In this document: positions 14,887 to 24,300 of the stretch, one piece after another
Layout of the letters: the number at the start of each line of letters is the position of its first letter
How positions within the stretch are numbered: position 1 is the stretch's first letter
NCBI GenBank assembly: GCA_013287145.1
Contig: JABDEI010000003.1
Location: 1-46,619 of the forward strand
Reading direction: 5' to 3'
Source of the DNA: Chlamydiota bacterium
GTDB lineage: Bacteria; Chlamydiota; Chlamydiia; Chlamydiales; Parachlamydiaceae
Length of the DNA: 46,619 nt
The notes under the pieces: generated by a model
Told to the model about the DNA's origin: nothing
What the model saw: the letters and a program-made list of their open reading frames with translations, nothing else
The model's database searches: none
Translations under genes and position numbers: made by a program

Positions 14887-15987
14887 TTACTTTGCAGTTG
14901 CAGTCTTCAAATCTTTAGAGACATCAAGATAGGTCTGTTCGCCAGCGGTGCTCAGGACCTTGATTTCTTTAGCTTGTTTGTCAAAGGCGTTTAGATCCAC
15001 AAATTTCATCGTTTGATCTTCATAGGTTCTAAAGTAGTACTTTAAATTAATCGGATCGTGGACCACTGTAGCAAGGGTGTAATCACTTCGGATGATGCCA
15101 TTGTCATTTTCGCGTGCAATTCCAATAGGAATGTCGAATTGGTTTAGGATATGAAAGATCTGAGAAATAGCTTCTTTGACATCGGAAGGTGGAGTAGCTG
15201 TTTGCGAAAAAATTGCGGCTCGTACAAACCTCGAAGGAGGAGTGAAATCTCCCGGCAAACCAACCATACCCGATCCTTGTCCAAATGGTGTAAGAACAAG
15301 GCTGCCAAGTTTTAAAGGCTCAATATTTTTAGGGTTGAGGTTAACAAAATTCTGTAAGTATGTCATAAGCCAGTCAAAAGTGGGAGAATTTGTGATGACA
15401 CCGAGGGGATTATCGTAGACCACTAATTCGCCATTTATCGGTTCAATGACAATGCTCTTGCCCCCTTTGTCGTAAATAACATAGTGAAAAGGAGGAACAA
15501 TATTCCCCCAGTCTTTATAAACAGTTGGAACGATGACCATGTTTGGGAGGGCGGCTTTCACTTCATCTATTGTACTAAATTGAGTGATTATCCAGTTGGA
15601 GAAGTCTATTGGAGATAGAGCTTTGTTTTTATTTTCCTGTGTGGCATTTCTGTAGCCGGCATATTTTGGAAAATAAAAAGTGCCTACCGAAAGTCCTTTT
15701 TCATTCATGCCATCCATGACGACCATATCATTAAAGCAGATTGTCCCAACGGCAGCATATTTAGACTGATAAACTAAGCCTTTTCCAAGCGGTGTTGTAC
15801 CCGTAAAGGAATAATTTCTGGGAATCATAACAACAGAAGTTGGAATTTTAATTCCAAACTCGAAGGTTCGTCCATGTACACTAGTGCCATCTTTGGCAGT
15901 GAGCTGCAAACCGGTACATGCTTCTGAATAGGTCGAAACGCCTATTATGAATGCGCTTAACAAGCCCAACAGAGATAATTTTTTCAT
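14887..15987 (-). CDS. Choloylglycine hydrolase / penicillin V acylase family amidase
   Basis: 366 residues. The signal peptide KKLSLLGLLSAFIIGVSTYS is cut so that Cys24 (in EACTGLQL) becomes the N-terminal nucleophile of this Ntn-hydrolase family. Seen further: GTSVHGRTFEFG with the conserved Arg, a FNDMVVMDGMNEKGLSVG segment, a LGVITNSPTFDWLM segment with the conserved Asn-Ser-Pro, and a C-terminal PINLKYYFRTYEDQTM strand. The family cleaves bile-salt amides, penicillin V or N-acyl homoserine lactones in Gram-negatives. Bile salts are unlikely for an amoebal symbiont, so lactone or N-acyl-amide hydrolysis in the periplasm is more plausible (inference). The start has a GAGG site. It looks intact and monocistronic. 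Confidence 0.9.
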   Translation of the reverse strand: MKKLSLLGLLSAFIIGVSTYSEACTGLQLTAKDGTSVHGRTFEFGIKIPTSVVMIPRNYSFTGTTPLGKGLVYQSKYAAVGTICFNDMVVMDGMNEKGLSVGTFYFPKYAGYRNATQENKNKALSPIDFSNWIITQFSTIDEVKAALPNMVIVPTVYKDWGNIVPPFHYVIYDKGGKSIVIEPINGELVVYDNPLGVITNSPTFDWLMTYLQNFVNLNPKNIEPLKLGSLVLTPFGQGSGMVGLPGDFTPPSRFVRAAIFSQTATPPSDVKEAISQIFHILNQFDIPIGIARENDNGIIRSDYTLATVVHDPINLKYYFRTYEDQTMKFVDLNAFDKQAKEIKVLSTAGEQTYLDVSKDLKTATAK

Positions 15988-16142
15988 AAAACCTCAATAG
16001 AATTTTCTAAAATGATTAAGGCAGATAAAGAAATAATTTTACAGTATTTTTTTTGAATGCAATTTTTTCTGTTTCGATAAAATCACATTTAAATTTGACA
16101 ACAAAAGAGGTTGTTTGTATTAAAACTTGAAGGGCTTCGTTA

Positions 16143-16302
16143 TACCGAAACACATTCAAAACTTGGATTTGGACTACGCGAAAGCTCTCGCGATTCGATT
16201 CATCGCAAGTCGCCTAATATTAGTAATATGAGGCAAATTGCGATGATCAAAGCCCGAGGCTTTGGCGCAGTCAAAAATCCAAATTTTGAATCTGTTTCGG
16301 TA
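16143..16302. repeat. Nested palindromic element of about 160 bp
   Basis: Outer arms: TACCGAAACACATTCAAAAC... at 16143-16175 and its inverted copy at 16269-16302 (about 33 bp, four differences). Inner arms: TCATCGCAA...CTAATATTA and GTAATATGAGG...TTGCGATGA. Two levels of dyad symmetry in 160 bp suggest a MITE-like unit. There is no convincing coding sequence inside. Confidence 0.7.
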
Positions 16303-16347
16303 TAGCTATTGCAGATGGAGTCTAACATAAATTAAATAGGAGGAAAA

Positions 16348-16776
16348 ATGAAAAAATTTCTTGCTGCTCTTATCATAAGTTTTGCATTCATACAATCAAG
16401 TTATGCCATACCATCCAACCTGGGTGAAAGTTTGATTGAATATGACGCTATCTTAAACTCGCCTCTTATTCAAACATCGATTTCACAGGCTGAATTTATT
16501 ATTGATATCAAGAGAGTCACAAAAAGTATTACTGCAACAACCGTTTTCTATGAAATCAAAACTCTTTTGTTCGAAACAGAAGGGACTAATGCGAATGTTA
16601 TCAATTCGGACATCATCGAAATGGGCCACCATAGTCATACCAAAGAGCTAAAATACAAAGTAAAACTCCTTCTCACACCAAATCCACAAATCGGCCCTCC
16701 TCTTGTTGACGTTGTTAGCATCACTCCTATTTCTAAGCGCTCGACTATAGAGTTTGAAAACAAAGAAGCTTCTTAA
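16348..16776 (+). CDS. Secreted hypothetical protein
   Basis: 142 residues with a clear signal peptide (KKFLAALIISFAFIQSSYA, cleavage before IPSNL). The mature part of about 122 residues has alternating beta-type stretches (AEFIIDIKRVTKSITATTVFYEIKTLLF and LKYKVKLLLTPNP) and a HHSH cluster at about residues 94-97. No family recognised. The start has AGGAGG 6 bases upstream, and the gene is followed by a perfect 13-bp terminator stem. It sits between a palindromic element on its left and a partial copy of that element's end on its right (GTTTCGGTATA...CAGATGGA at 16294 and 16828), so it may have arrived with that repeat (inference). Confidence 0.75.
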   Translation: MKKFLAALIISFAFIQSSYAIPSNLGESLIEYDAILNSPLIQTSISQAEFIIDIKRVTKSITATTVFYEIKTLLFETEGTNANVINSDIIEMGHHSHTKELKYKVKLLLTPNPQIGPPLVDVVSITPISKRSTIEFENKEAS

Positions 16777-16800
16777 GCCATTCGACCATTGCATTTTAAT

Positions 16801-16832
16801 AACAAAGCGAAAGTCCTCTTTCGCTTTGTTTC
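16801..16832 (+). terminator. Rho-independent terminator
   Basis: AACAAAGCGAAAG, loop TCCT, and the perfect 13-bp complement, ending in TTT; 25 bp after the stop of the secreted protein gene. Confidence 0.75.
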
Positions 16833-16975
16833 GGTATATATCTTTGATCCTCAGATGGAATAGCTCGGGCGCGTATGCATCGTTTAGCCTTCAACTCGCA
16901 TAAAATTACAATAAATTTATTCATTTAAACTACTCATTTATAGTTTGTTAACAACTAATAATTGATGTTTAACGC

Positions 16976-17004
16976 TTGACATTCAAAATAAATATTGATA
17001 CATT
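16976..17004 (+). promoter_or_regulatory. Sigma70-type promoter for the small basic protein
   Basis: TTGACA at 16976-16981 is a perfect -35 box, and TACATT at 16999-17004 a fair -10 box at 17-bp spacing. The start codon follows about 77 bp downstream. Confidence 0.5.
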
Positions 17005-17080
17005 CAAAAGTAGATAGTTTTAATGCATTATTTTGATTTTTGGTGAACCAACGTTGTGGAAGCACAACAAAGGAGTGGAT

Positions 17081-17215
17081 ATGGCCAAGGAATCAAAACA
17101 TCGTAGGGACGAACGGAAAAAACCTACAATGTCGCTCAAAGAGCGTAGGGCAAAAAAACAGGAAAAAAGACAGCAAAAAACAGAGCATAGACTGGATGAG
17201 CCAGTGACTGAATAA
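17081..17215 (+). CDS. Small highly basic protein
   Basis: 44 residues from the ATG at 17081, preceded by AGGAG at a 5-base spacing; a longer frame from 17033 lacks such a site. The sequence is almost entirely Lys, Arg, Glu and Gln (KHRRDERKK, SLKERRAKKQEKRQQK) with no hydrophobic core, so it is probably unfolded or a single helix that could bind nucleic acid. No family recognised. It has a good upstream promoter and its own downstream terminator, which argue for a real expressed gene despite its size. Confidence 0.6.
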   Translation: MAKESKHRRDERKKPTMSLKERRAKKQEKRQQKTEHRLDEPVTE

Positions 17216-17234
17216 GCTTAATTAGGATAATATA

Positions 17235-17276
17235 AGCGCCGTTTGTGTTATATTAATGCAAGCGGCGCTATATTTC
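17235..17276 (+). terminator. Terminator after the small basic protein
   Basis: AGCGCCGTTTG at 17235-17245 and CAAGCGGCGCT at 17259-17269 form an 11-bp stem with one mismatch, followed by ATATTTCT. Confidence 0.6.
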
Positions 17277-17295
17277 TAATTAATGTTCGGTTGTC

Positions 17296-18486
17296 ATGCA
17301 GATTTCATTGTCAGAAGCCCAGCGTCTAACGCTAGCTAGTCAGTGCCTTTATGGTAATCCTTTTGTGGGATTGCAAGGAACTATAGCAGCGATTGAACAT
17401 TTAGGTTACGTTCAACTAGACACTCTTGCAGTTGTTACGCGCGCTCATCATCATACCTTGTGGTCGCGCGTTAAAGAATATCGAGTCAATTTTCTAGACA
17501 CATTATTGCTGGAAAAAAAGATCTTTGAGTATTGGAGCCACGCCGCTGCTTATCTTCCTGCGTGTGATTTTCGTTTCACTCTTTACCCCAAAAATATCTA
17601 TGCCTGTGGAAAATCGCATTGGTTTCAACAAGATGAACAGATGAAAAAAACCGTCTTAGAGAGAATTCAAAAGGAGGGTCCTTTATTTTCCAAAGATTTT
17701 AAATGTTCTTCTAACGGACGAAGTGAGTGGTATGGTTGGAAACCGGCTAAAAAGGCATTAGAGCAATTATTCATGGAAGGAAAATTGATGGTGCGGGAAC
17801 GCAGGGGATTTCAAAAATTGTATGATTTAACTGAGCGGGTCTTTCCGGAAGGAATTGCCCTGACGATGCCATCTGAAGATGAATTTGCGCAACATCTTAT
17901 TTTAAAATCTATCTCTGCGAACGGAATTTCAACCGCGCATGAAATTGGTTATTTGCGGTCCTTTGCAAAAACCGCGATTGCCAAAAACATCAAATATCTT
18001 GTTAAAGAGGGGGCGATCACACCCATCGAAGTAGAGAATATTGAGACAATTTATTACGGGATAAGAGCAAAGTGTGAGGCTCTTATTCAGAATAAAGTCG
18101 TGGATAGAGAGGTGTATATTTTGTCCCCTTTTGACAATGTGGCAATTCAGCGAAAAAGGCTTCAAACACTATTTGGCATTGATTTTTCCATTGAATGTTA
18201 TTTACCCGAAGCCAAAAGAAAATTCGGCTATTTTTGTTTGCCGATTCTGCATGGTGAACGCTTTGTTGCTCGCTTTGATCCTCAAGTTGAGCGCTCTGAA
18301 AGAACATTTTACATCAAAAGTTTTCATGCCGAAAAAGGGTTTAAAATGACCGAAGAATTTGCAGGTGCTTTTGTGGAAAAATTAAGGCTCTTTGCAGCAT
18401 TCAACGGCTGTGAAAAAGTTGGTATCGGTCGGGGCGAGCCGAAATGCATTAAAGATTTGCTGAAGTTGCGCCAAAAAAAGAAATAG
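17296..18486 (+). CDS. Winged-helix DNA glycosylase of the AlkX/YcaQ family
   Basis: 396 residues. Seen: LGYVQLDTLAVVTRAHHHTL, where Gln40-Leu-Asp42 is the Q-x-D catalytic motif of HTH_42 glycosylases; an EYWSHAAAYLP segment; a central winged-helix array with GWKPAKKALEQLFMEGKLM and RERRGFQKLYDLTERVFP; and a C-terminal barrel with ILSPFDNVAIQRKRLQTLFG and HGERFVARFDPQVER. These are the family's hallmark segments. E. coli YcaQ (AlkX) unhooks interstrand crosslinks and removes N7-alkylguanines; AlkZ relatives protect producers of azinomycin. The role here is probably repair of alkylated or crosslinked DNA. No convincing ribosome binding site is seen at 17296, and the ATG follows the preceding terminator by about 20 bp. 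Confidence 0.88.
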   Translation: MQISLSEAQRLTLASQCLYGNPFVGLQGTIAAIEHLGYVQLDTLAVVTRAHHHTLWSRVKEYRVNFLDTLLLEKKIFEYWSHAAAYLPACDFRFTLYPKNIYACGKSHWFQQDEQMKKTVLERIQKEGPLFSKDFKCSSNGRSEWYGWKPAKKALEQLFMEGKLMVRERRGFQKLYDLTERVFPEGIALTMPSEDEFAQHLILKSISANGISTAHEIGYLRSFAKTAIAKNIKYLVKEGAITPIEVENIETIYYGIRAKCEALIQNKVVDREVYILSPFDNVAIQRKRLQTLFGIDFSIECYLPEAKRKFGYFCLPILHGERFVARFDPQVERSERTFYIKSFHAEKGFKMTEEFAGAFVEKLRLFAAFNGCEKVGIGRGEPKCIKDLLKLRQKKK

Positions 18487-18663
18487 CTGATTCTTGTTAT
18501 TCACATTGCATGTTTTCAAAGTAATTCTATTCATATCCAATTAATTTTCAAAGGTCTGTAAAATTCTATCAAATTTTTTAAAAAAAAAATTTACAAATTC
18601 AGGCTTTTGTAGCTATCTTGCGGATAAGGGAAGGTGAATTTAAAAAGATACAAGGAGGTTAAT

Positions 18664-19068
18664 ATGTCTCTAAAAAACTTTTTATTCGGTTCATTGGCAA
18701 TGTTCAGCACAGCGGCTGGATTTGCTTCGTCGACACCAGATGCTATGAGAGCAGCATCAGCAGTACAACTCAATACCAAATATGCCTCAAGCATTACTCT
18801 GAGCCAAGATGCCAACGCAAATATCATTAGTTTTCACGTTAATGGAGTCGGCGCCGGAGATGCCAATATCCTATTAACAAAAAATCCGTCACCACTCACA
18901 ACCGAGTATACAATTATCACAGGTGAAGCAAAAGAAGGCGGACTTACAACTTATATGCTACCATCCAATATCGCAACAGCTCAAGTCATTGAGTCAATAT
19001 CTAAAGATCTTGTAAATTCAGGTGCAATTAACGTTCAGATAACAAAACAGCTGACTGGAAGATTATAA
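18664..19068 (+). CDS. Secreted hypothetical protein
   Basis: 134 residues from the ATG at 18664, which has AAGGAGG 5 bases upstream; a longer frame from 18634 is less likely. A signal peptide (SLKNFLFGSLAMFSTAAGFA) precedes a mature part of about 110 residues. That part is rich in Ala, Ser, Thr and Asn with beta-type stretches (KYASSITLSQDANANIISFH; TEYTIITGEAKEGGLTTYML). There are no cysteines in the mature part. No family recognised; the composition suggests a small periplasmic or surface beta protein. A hairpin follows at 19086-19134. Confidence 0.75.
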   Translation: MSLKNFLFGSLAMFSTAAGFASSTPDAMRAASAVQLNTKYASSITLSQDANANIISFHVNGVGAGDANILLTKNPSPLTTEYTIITGEAKEGGLTTYMLPSNIATAQVIESISKDLVNSGAINVQITKQLTGRL

Positions 19069-19085
19069 CCAAGTACTTAAGCCAA

Positions 19086-19134
19086 ATAGGGCCTTCAGAT
19101 TCTTTCATCTTCCTCCAGGATTTGGAGGCCCTAT
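19086..19134 (+). terminator. Stem-loop after the secreted protein gene
   Basis: ATAGGGCC (19086-19093) pairs with GGCCCTAT (19127-19134); an inner CCTCCAGGATTTGGAGG adds a second stem. There is no strong T-run. Confidence 0.4.
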
Positions 19135-19183
19135 GAATAATAGACATCTTGCATAATTCATTTCCTAAAGCTTTGATGAACAT

Positions 19184-19212
19184 TTGACAAATACCCTGCC
19201 ATGAAATAAAAA
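19184..19212 (+). promoter_or_regulatory. Sigma70-type promoter for the TauE/SafE permease
   Basis: TTGACA at 19184-19189, 17-bp spacer, TAAAAA at 19207-19212; the start codon is at 19241. Confidence 0.4.
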
Positions 19213-19240
19213 GCCACTGTAATTCACCAAACTTAGGAAT

Positions 19241-20041
19241 ATGTTTTTTTTAGCGATTATTATTTTTGCAATTACGGGGATATTTGCGGGATTTTTTGGA
19301 GGATTGTTAGGAATAGGCGGGGGATTGATAGCTGTGCCGGTGTTGCTATTGACATTCCACCTATTAGGATTTTCTGCAACGAATGCCATGCAAGTCGCTG
19401 TCGGCACCTCCTTGGGCGCTATGGTCTTTACGGCGGCCTCCTCAGCCTGGGCGCATTATAGACAGCAGGGGGTCAACTGGCATCTTTTTAGGCTTCTCAT
19501 CGCCGGTGTTGCCGCGGGAGCCATTTTAGGGGCGCTCATTGCCGATCTTTTGCCTAGCCAGAAACTAGCTTTTATTTTTGGGGTTTTTGTTTTCTTTATC
19601 GGGGTTTATTTTCTGCTTCCCACAGAAAAATTGGAGCAGCCAGGAGAATTAAGACCACCGCATTTCTTCATTATGTTCACAATAGGTGTCATCATTGGGG
19701 TGATTTCTTCTATTTTAGGCATCGGAGGAGGTATTATCACCGTACCTATTTTGACAGCTTTTAGAACGCCCTTGCGAAATGCCATCTCCACCTCTGCTGT
19801 GATAGGTTTTTTTATTGCCTTAATCGGTGCCATCTCTTTTCTTTTCTTAGGTCTAAAACAGCCCACTTTTACGTACAGCATCGGCTATCTTTATGTGCCT
19901 GCATTTATTTTTATAGGCCTCACCTCCTCATTAGCCGCTCCCTACGGTGCCAAGCTTGCTTATACGTTGCCTACTCATGTGCTTAGGCGTATTTTTGGGG
20001 TCGCTCTAATCCTCGTCGGCTTTCTTATGATCGATCCATAG
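19241..20041 (+). CDS. TauE/SafE family permease (DUF81)
   Basis: 266 residues with about eight membrane segments in two homologous halves. Each half begins with the family's glycine motif: GFFGGLLGIGGGLIAVPVLL (about 17-36) and VISSILGIGGGIITVPIL (about 150-167). The family exports or imports sulfur-containing anions such as sulfite, sulfoacetate or thiosulfate; the substrate here is not evident. The inner-membrane location is clear. The start has AGGA close upstream, and a promoter lies at 19184-19212. It is monocistronic and ends in a good terminator at 20063-20097. Confidence 0.93.
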   Translation: MFFLAIIIFAITGIFAGFFGGLLGIGGGLIAVPVLLLTFHLLGFSATNAMQVAVGTSLGAMVFTAASSAWAHYRQQGVNWHLFRLLIAGVAAGAILGALIADLLPSQKLAFIFGVFVFFIGVYFLLPTEKLEQPGELRPPHFFIMFTIGVIIGVISSILGIGGGIITVPILTAFRTPLRNAISTSAVIGFFIALIGAISFLFLGLKQPTFTYSIGYLYVPAFIFIGLTSSLAAPYGAKLAYTLPTHVLRRIFGVALILVGFLMIDP

Positions 20042-20062
20042 GGATCTCACGTAAATTAATTG

Positions 20063-20097
20063 AACAGATTTGGAGGCATATAGGCAAATCTGTTTTT
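20063..20097 (+). terminator. Rho-independent terminator after the permease
   Basis: AACAGATTTG (20063-20072) and CAAATCTGTT (20084-20093) form a 10-bp stem followed by four more Ts. Confidence 0.8.
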
Positions 20098-20223
20098 TCC
20101 TTAGCAGTTCTTTTTTTTTTTGCAAATTTCATATTTTATAATTAAATTATATTAATTCATTGAATTAAATCAATTGATATTGTATAATTATTATTTAAAT
20201 TATAAATAAGGTTGGTGTTGAAG

Positions 20224-21312
20224 ATGAGCTTAAGCATAGGAGCTATTAATCGGCATTCCTCTTTCCCTGTTTCTATAGAGAGAGGACAGCAAGCACTAAG
20301 CATTCCCAGCAAAGCAAAATCATTTTTAAGCAAGCTGTCGATCAAGGCATTCTCTCCCATTTCGAGCCTAAAAAAGATCAAAAAAGCTTGCCATAAAGGA
20401 AAGCAAGTTATTAATGAAGCTACTGTAGGTGTAAGCGATAAAACCTTAACAGGAACTCGCAGCGTTGTCTCGATTATTGAAGAACATTTTCATCATTCTA
20501 ATTTTGTGTCCAAAGGCATTCAGGCTTCACGAATCCTTGTTTTATTAGCTGTTCCGTTTGCCTTGCATAATATGTATTTGGGAATCAAGGATCTGCGCTT
20601 TGGAAATAAAAGCGAAAAAATCGATGCGGCTTTATCGATGATTTCAGAAGTCGGCGCAATAGGAGATTGTACAGCGACTTTTGCAGAAGGTCTTGTCATT
20701 ATGGATCAAATAAGTCATCACGCTGCAGTTTGGACTGGGCCATTAATAGGGGCAAGTGCCGCATTGTCGGCAGCGGCAATCCTTGCCCAAGCCAAAGGGT
20801 GCTGGGAGAGTCATCGCTTCTTAAAGGTTTTGGAAAAGCATAAGATAGCAAAGACTAAAAAAGAGACCCCTGAAGCTTATCAGAAAACATTTGAGTTTTT
20901 GCTGTCGCAGGATAAAAGTGTTCTCAAAAAGCACTTTAAAGTTGGCGGAAATAAATTAAAGCAAAAAATCGAGGATATCTGGACTAAAGAAAATGAAAAG
21001 CTGCAGTCTCAGGAGCCAAAAGAAGTTGAAAAAGCGCAATCGAAGTTAAGTGAAACACTAAAGCTTTTAAAAAATCGCATCAATGTGAAGAAATTTTCAC
21101 ATGCCTTGGCTATTACATCAGCAATTATATGCATTATCGCTACGGCTGTGATTCTTTGTTCGCCTTTGGCTCCTGTGGCTATAATGATTCCTTTAGGGTA
21201 TGGTTTGTTAGCCCTCTCGAGCACTGGCTCTATTGGAAAATTTGCCTTTGATATGGCTATGAAGCGTCGCTTTAAAAAGGCATTTGGCCTTATTGCCCCT
21301 AAGACAGCTTAG
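20224..21312 (+). CDS. Hypothetical membrane protein with bilobed hydrophobic regions (Inc-like candidate)
   Basis: 362 residues from the ATG at 20224; in-frame TTG and GTG codons lie just upstream and could serve instead. The N-terminal about 100 residues are hydrophilic and Ser/Lys-rich. Hydrophobic segments follow at about 103-122, 166-190 and a long pair at about 293-345 (AITSAIICIIATAVILCS and VAIMIPLGYGLLALSST) with a short turn. Such hairpin-like bilobed hydrophobic regions are the hallmark of chlamydial inclusion-membrane (Inc) proteins, which type III secretion inserts into the host vacuole. That assignment is inference from topology only. No domain recognised. It converges on the PknD gene with a 13-bp gap. 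Confidence 0.7.
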   Translation: MSLSIGAINRHSSFPVSIERGQQALSIPSKAKSFLSKLSIKAFSPISSLKKIKKACHKGKQVINEATVGVSDKTLTGTRSVVSIIEEHFHHSNFVSKGIQASRILVLLAVPFALHNMYLGIKDLRFGNKSEKIDAALSMISEVGAIGDCTATFAEGLVIMDQISHHAAVWTGPLIGASAALSAAAILAQAKGCWESHRFLKVLEKHKIAKTKKETPEAYQKTFEFLLSQDKSVLKKHFKVGGNKLKQKIEDIWTKENEKLQSQEPKEVEKAQSKLSETLKLLKNRINVKKFSHALAITSAIICIIATAVILCSPLAPVAIMIPLGYGLLALSSTGSIGKFAFDMAMKRRFKKAFGLIAPKTA

Positions 21313-21325
21313 TCTTTTCATCGAA

Positions 21326-24300
21326 TTATTTTTCGACGTGGATATATTCGTTTTCTTCAAGGTTCTGGTAGTATTGCACTTGTGCCGCATCGCCAGCGCA
21401 ATGATAATATAATGACAGTTGTTGATAGAGCTGGCGTTTTTCCCATACAAAAGCTTTATCAAGCCATCCTTGACGGTCTCCGATCTTGCCTATCAAGAAG
21501 TGCGTCCCTAAGGACCAAGTGCGTGGATAAGACACATCCAATACGCCGGAAAAGTGAATATACGCGATATCTTTGCCTTCGGTAGCATAAAGCCAGCAGC
21601 CATATAAAAAATGCAAAAGAGAATTTTCTTGGGAGAGCTCTTCTAAAGGATAGGTGTGCAGAAGTTCACCGGCTTTTTCCCAATTTTTTTCGAGGAGAAA
21701 AACCCAGATTTTATAAATGTTTATTTGCTGTGCAAGTTCAGGTGCAAGGTCATAGTCAGCAGTTTTATTGATGATTTCATGGACTAAAGCTAAGTTCTGT
21801 TTTTTTAAAGCACAGTCAATGAGGTGAAGAACGATTCTCTGCTCTTCTTTTCTTAAATCTGACCGCTTTTGTTGGAAGAAAACTTCCATAGCAAACTGAA
21901 TAGATTGGCTATGTGTCGTAATAGCAATGTCAATGAGTTCTAAGCCTTTGTTGATAGGCGGTAAGAGTTCATTTTGCTTAGCTTCCTTGAATTTTATTTC
22001 AGCAAGCTTCCAAGAACCGAGTTCGATTAAGCAAAAGAGGGCATTGGTTAATACATCGCCATCCAAAGGTTTGGATTTAAGAAGTTCGTCGATGATTTCA
22101 GCTAAAACATACGGTTTTGCTAGCCAGAAGGCCACTTGGATGCTTGATAGCTTATTCCTTATTTTTTCTTCGATCGGAACAGTGGGATCCACGATGAATT
22201 TGAGAATTTCCCAGTGTTTTTCAAGACTTGAAAAGAGTTTTTTTATGTGATTGCTCGTCGTAAGCAATGGAAGATAGCGCAAGACTAGTAATACAAAGCT
22301 ATAGGCGGCTTTTCGATGGAAACGCGAACTTTCATGCAGGCGATAAGCCACATGCTCTTGAAGAACAGGCAGAAGGGGATGATGAGGATAGCGGCGAAAG
22401 GCAAGTTCAAAACATTTGATCTCTTCGTCATAATCGCGAAGGGTTTGATAAACAAGCGCTTTGCCAAGATACTCTAAAGGAGCTCCGGGAGTATGATGCA
22501 ATTTGCCGAATTCTTCTAAAGCCAACTCATATAAATGATTTGCTTCTGCATTTTTGCTGTTTCGGGCGTGTTCAAGCAAGGTAATTCCGGCGCGGAACAT
22601 AGCTTCACGTCCCTCTGCGGTGCCGGGAAAGGCGTAGCCAATGCGGCGATATTCGCTTAAGGCGGTAAAATAATCCTTGTGTGCAAGAAAAGCATCCGGT
22701 ACTGCCAAGCATTTGATCATGATGTTTTGGCTGCCCACAGATACGGATATAGGCGAAATTTCAAAGTTGTCATCGCGAGCAAGAAGTCCAACGTGAGTGC
22801 CTGTGAGCGGAAGGTGGCTTATGTAGGAAAGTTGTAAGACATCATTTAAGTAGAAGTAGATATTGTTATCTATCATTTCAATGCGGACGTGATACCATTC
22901 ATGCCGATAGAGAACAAGATCGGGCATATTCATCACCTCGACGGTGGAGCGCAACAGCTTGGTGGCTTTATTGATATCTGAACCCAGCCATAAGCAATAG
23001 CCATCATTTAGATGAACGCGCTCAGCTACTTCCGGAACACTCAAAAGAAACCCAAGGCCATGTCCTTTTTCACCGATGCGGACTTTAGCTTCAATTTTGG
23101 TATTTCCTGAAAATGAGGACTTAGAAATCATAAGGCTTACCCAGTCCGATACTTCGGTGCTGCGGGTAATGGCAATATGTTCGGCGATGAGGACATTCTC
23201 CTGAAATTCCCAATCCGGCTTATTCTGAATATTTAATTCACCCATTAAGAACCATTCAGAACGGCCTTCGATATAGGCTTGTATGTCATGGATAAGTTCA
23301 TTGACCGACGGATAGCGCAGCTCAGCTTGCGCTGCCAGGCTCTTTAAAGCAATGCGCGCAAGGACACGTGGAACATCGCGATAGGGTGCGACTTCGACAG
23401 GGTCGATCAAGATCTCTTTAGATACATTCTCACGAAACTCTTTCAAGGAACCGCGCTTAAAGGGATGACGTAAGGTAAGAATTTGGTATAAAATGACGCC
23501 GAGGGAGTAGACATCGGTTTGATAGTTCGCATGCATTCCAAGGGCCCTTTCAGGCGCCATATACGAGATCGTTCCCACCACTTTGCCGAGGTTGGTTAAA
23601 TGGTACAGAGAATGCTTTTGAGGCGTCTCTTCAGCATCAGATTCGGTGGAGGCTTCATTGTCGGATAAGCCACTTTTGATGAGTTTGGCTAGACCCCAAT
23701 CTAAGATTAGCACTTCTCCAAAAGGTCCGACGATAATATTTTCAGGTTTTAAATCGCGGTGTAAGACATTCTTGGAGTGTGCGTAAGCTACCGCTTGGCA
23801 TACGCTAAGAAAGATGCGTATTAAAGCCGGGATGGAGCTTGCGCTATCGATTTTTTCTCCCTTTCTTTCTCTCTTTCTAGCTTCGCGCAAGATCTGTTTA
23901 AGGGTATCGCCCTCGACAAAAGGCATTGTATAATAGGCGAGATTGTGCTCTGAGCTGTGTTCTGAGTCGATGGCATAAATGGGAATGATAGCCGGGTGCG
24001 TCAACTGGCTTGTGATTCGAGCTTCTTTGAGGAAACGATTGTGCAATTGGATATGTTCAACCAGATCTGTGCGGATTCGCTTTAAAGCAATTTTTCTTCC
24101 GCAATTGGTGTCGTAGGCTAAGAACACCTCTCCCATGCCCCCTTTTCCGATGCTTTGAAGCACCTGATAAGGTCCGATTGTAAACTCGATCTTATCAGCT
24201 AAAAGAGCATGATCAGGGATTAAAGTGATCGATTCTCCGGAGCCAGAGTTTTCAAGACCAGGATATGTGGACTTAAGCGGTTCTAAGAGTTTCGAGCAAT

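Noticed and set aside
16111..16305. A 64-codon open frame in the palindromic repeat
   Set aside because: Its coordinates coincide with the nested inverted repeats, so the frame is a by-product of the repeat sequence.
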